Source: Vulcanisaeta souniana JCM 11219 | GTDB lineage: Archaea > Thermoproteota > Thermoprotei > Thermoproteales > Thermocladiaceae | Assembly: GCF_026000775.1 (NCBI RefSeq) | Contig: NZ_AP026830.1 | Coordinates: 1,077,056 to 1,141,055 of the forward strand | Direction of reading: 5' to 3' | Length of the DNA: 64,000 nucleotides | Shown here: piece by piece, positions 62,211 through 64,000 of the stretch | Position numbering within the stretch: the first letter of the stretch is position 1 | How the letters are laid out: the number at the start of each line of letters is the position of its first letter | The notes under the pieces: generated by a model | Seen by the model: only the letters and a program-made list of their open reading frames with translations | The model's database searches: none | Told to the model about the DNA's origin: nothing | Made by a program: the position numbers and the translations under genes

Positions 62211-63269
62211 TTAACTGAACTGCTCGATTGCTAGGTTAAGTAGCGCTTCACCAACGTCCGACGCGTACTCAGCGATCCTGTAGATGCTATCTAGTATTAA
62301 CTTTGCTGATGCAGCTGCCTGTGTGGTTAAGTTGTAATTAGCCAGTGAGGAACCCAGTGAATCCGTGGTTGTCCGGATTTCGTATTTCACCGTATCAATT
62401 ATGTAATTAACTTCCTTAGTGTCTAGTCTCTCCATCATGACCTTGCCAATGTTATTCATTATTGCTGAATCCTTGGTGAGCAGGTCACTGAAGCTTTGTC
62501 GAAGATCCTGCGGTATTAAAAGCACGTACTTATTCTCCAGGTTGACTATTTCCCTGGCTATCTTGACAGCATGGTCAGCCGCCCTCTCCAGCGACTTATT
62601 GATTATAGCGTATTCAATGATACTCCTTGGGTCCTGAATACCAGACAGACTGAGGGCGTGCTTACTGACCAAGACCCTCTTTAACTGCCTATTTAGTAGC
62701 CAGTAGAATTTGTCAACCTCGTTATCCCTCTCAATTATATCCATGGCTATTGAACCATCACCATTCTCCACAGGGACCTTAAGGTCATCTATCATGCCAA
62801 CCACGGTCTTCACGAGCTTTATGATTATATCCTTAATATTAATGTCAGGGACATTAACGAGGTTTTGAATGACGAGTGTGTTTCTGCCCTCCTCGATGAT
62901 CTCAACGCCGGTCAGCTTCCTCCGGACTACATCCTTAACCTGCTTTTTCAAGTTTAATGTCGATATGTCGAAGTTAAGCTTAAATAGATCATAACCAGAC
63001 AGGTAATGGGCCAGTAGGACCCTCTCGAGGTGATCCATGTTAGATACGTCCTGGGTCACGTTTATTGATGACTCAAGTAATGGCGCCTTAACCATTTTCT
63101 TGGGCACTATAAGCAATGATAGGTCTGGCTGCGGTATTACCAATACCTCATCGCCTGGCTTAAGGTCAACCTGCCTAGTCCACTCCTTTGGCAGGGACAC
63201 TATTAGTGTTGCACCACCTGTTAATTGGACCCTCCTTGTTTCCGGCTCAAATTTCACTATAGACATCAC
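62211..63269 (-). CDS. AbrB-PhoU-domain regulator (phosphate uptake type)
   Basis: 352 residues. Residues ~1-55 form a SpoVT/AbrB swapped-hairpin DNA-binding domain (VQLTGGATLIVSLPKEWTRQ, LKPGDEVLVIPQPD). Residues ~120-350 hold two PhoU-like helical bundles with acidic metal-site residues (ERDNEVDKFYWLLNRQLKRV, KSLERAADHAVKIAREIV). Archaeal AbrB-PhoU proteins are thought to regulate phosphate uptake. TATTTATAGG lies about 25 nt upstream. The plus-strand methyltransferase ends 11 nt away. Confidence 0.85.
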   Translation of the reverse strand: MMSIVKFEPETRRVQLTGGATLIVSLPKEWTRQVDLKPGDEVLVIPQPDLSLLIVPKKMVKAPLLESSINVTQDVSNMDHLERVLLAHYLSGYDLFKLNFDISTLNLKKQVKDVVRRKLTGVEIIEEGRNTLVIQNLVNVPDINIKDIIIKLVKTVVGMIDDLKVPVENGDGSIAMDIIERDNEVDKFYWLLNRQLKRVLVSKHALSLSGIQDPRSIIEYAIINKSLERAADHAVKIAREIVNLENKYVLLIPQDLRQSFSDLLTKDSAIMNNIGKVMMERLDTKEVNYIIDTVKYEIRTTTDSLGSSLANYNLTTQAAASAKLILDSIYRIAEYASDVGEALLNLAIEQFS

Positions 63270-63368
63270 GAACTAATAATTAGACCCCTATAAATACCTT
63301 ATCCTAATAAATCAGTAATTATTAATCACATGGTTTTTAGAGATGAAATATTTAAGCCATATTCATAA

Positions 63369-63794
63369 CTATTCTATTAAAACCTCCGTCTCGGCTATAC
63401 TACCTAATTTAGGAATAATTACCTGAAGCACGCCATCCCTATAGGCCGCCTTTGCCCCATCAACCTTAAGCCTCACACCAAGCTCCACCTTCCTATATAC
63501 CCTAAAATTACTTAGTCTCTCCAGCCTAGCGGCCTTACCGACAACTGGCAATGGCTGTGGCTCAGCCGCAATCTCCACATAGTTATTACCAACCCTAACC
63601 TTAATACTATCCTTCTTAACGCCAGGCAGATCAGCGAGTATTATTATTGAGTCACCATTATCGATTACATCCATGGGCGGCTCCCTCGTCACAAGCCTTG
63701 GATCAACCACATTAGCCAACTTACTAATCAACTCATTTATCCCAGCCTCCACCTTATTTATGCCCACCGCAATATCAGTAGTGTTTTGTTCCAT
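63369..63794 (-). CDS. small heat shock protein (Hsp20/alpha-crystallin)
   Basis: 141 residues from ATG 63794; ATG 63800 lies two codons upstream but is closer to the TATA-like AATTATTAACC. The alpha-crystallin domain spans ~45-135 with ILADLPGVKKDSIKVRVGNN and the conserved C-terminal AxxxxGVL motif AAYRDGVLQVIIPK. An IxI-like tail (VLIE) ends it. The N-terminal arm is helical. It forms large oligomers that hold unfolded proteins. Confidence 0.9.
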   Translation of the reverse strand: MEQNTTDIAVGINKVEAGINELISKLANVVDPRLVTREPPMDVIDNGDSIIILADLPGVKKDSIKVRVGNNYVEIAAEPQPLPVVGKAARLERLSNFRVYRKVELGVRLKVDGAKAAYRDGVLQVIIPKLGSIAETEVLIE

Positions 63795-63948
63795 CGTCAT
63801 GGTTAAGTAATAACCACGGTTAATAATTACCCAAACACATTAATTAAACGATACTTCATGAATCACACATGAATAATACAACCTATTAACATGCCAAGTA
63901 ACGAAGGAAATCCGTTGAAGGCACGTTTAAATAACGAGTAACTCCTTA

Positions 63949-64000
63949 ATGAGGTTACCGGTGGCGAACCTATCTGGTAGGAAGGGCTTCATTATGGGAT
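63949..64000 (+). CDS. start of an unidentified gene (runs off window)
   Basis: ATG 63949 is followed by 17 codons without a stop: MRLPVANLSGRKGFIMG. GTTTAAATAACG at about 63925-63936 lies near the expected TATA position. GTG 63961 could be the start instead. Too short to assign. Confidence 0.35.
   Translation, partial: MRLPVANLSGRKGFIMG

Overview
The window looks like the chromosome of a hyperthermophilic crenarchaeon of the Thermoproteales, most like Vulcanisaeta or Caldivirga; the genus is an inference from gene content, not proven. Evidence: archaeal information-processing genes (TBP, exosome Rrp4/Rrp41/Rrp42, SBDS, Rpo12, eS25, uS4, Hjc), PaREP1 genes and DUF3782-type coiled-coil proteins typical of this order, and a uniform promoter layout. 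Most first-of-operon genes have an A/T-rich TATA element centred about 25-28 nt before the start codon and almost no 5' leader (leaderless mRNA). I used this spacing to choose starts, including many GTG starts; genes inside operons more often show a GGTGA-type ribosome site. I see no rRNA, tRNA or CRISPR array.

Layout. 0-7 kb: start of an NFACT/Rqc2 gene, a histone-deacetylase-fold hydrolase, a small membrane-anchored surface protein, two nucleotidyltransferases (MobA-like and CobY-like) and a cytochrome bd-type oxidase. 7-8 kb: a DUF3782 coiled-coil protein and a decayed small ORF. 8-17.5 kb: a surface-glycan cluster with five glycosyltransferases, a FAD mutase/oxidase-like flavoprotein, a predicted beta-propeller protein, an ATP-grasp ligase and a HAD hydrolase. 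17.6-23.9 kb: an accessory island with two PaREP1/HEPN-like genes, an unannotated 40-residue membrane microprotein, two head-to-head paralogous ATPases bracketed by palindrome-bearing direct repeats, and an operon coupling a coiled-coil nuclease-like protein to a single-chain HEPN-MNT protein. 23.9-32.8 kb: a 2519-residue surface protein and a pilin-like secreted protein. 32.8-37 kb: a second accessory stretch with a RelE-type toxin broken by one stop codon, an archaeal ATPase, a retropepsin-like protease, a HEPN/MNT pair and a membrane coiled-coil protein.

37-64 kb is mostly housekeeping: uS4, an ABC exporter, SBDS-Rrp4, a double-hotdog thioesterase, NadM, Rpo12, AcuC, a HIT protein, a processive glycosyltransferase, a TnpB remnant, Rrp41-Rrp42, a C/D box sRNA, a RecB-like nuclease, carboxypeptidase Taq, MtnA, a geranylgeranyl reductase, a metallo-beta-lactamase-fold hydrolase, the TBP-unknown-Hjc operon, eS25, two regulator-like proteins, a HemK-like methyltransferase, an AbrB-PhoU regulator and Hsp20.

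The genome is compact: several convergent pairs overlap at their 3' ends, and at least four divergent pairs appear to share one TATA element. The glycan cluster and the giant sequon-rich surface protein may work together on the cell envelope. The accessory islands are rich in toxin-antitoxin-like modules (HEPN, MNT, RelE, PaREP1) and STAND/AAA-like ATPases, which suggests defence or mobile-element conflict functions.
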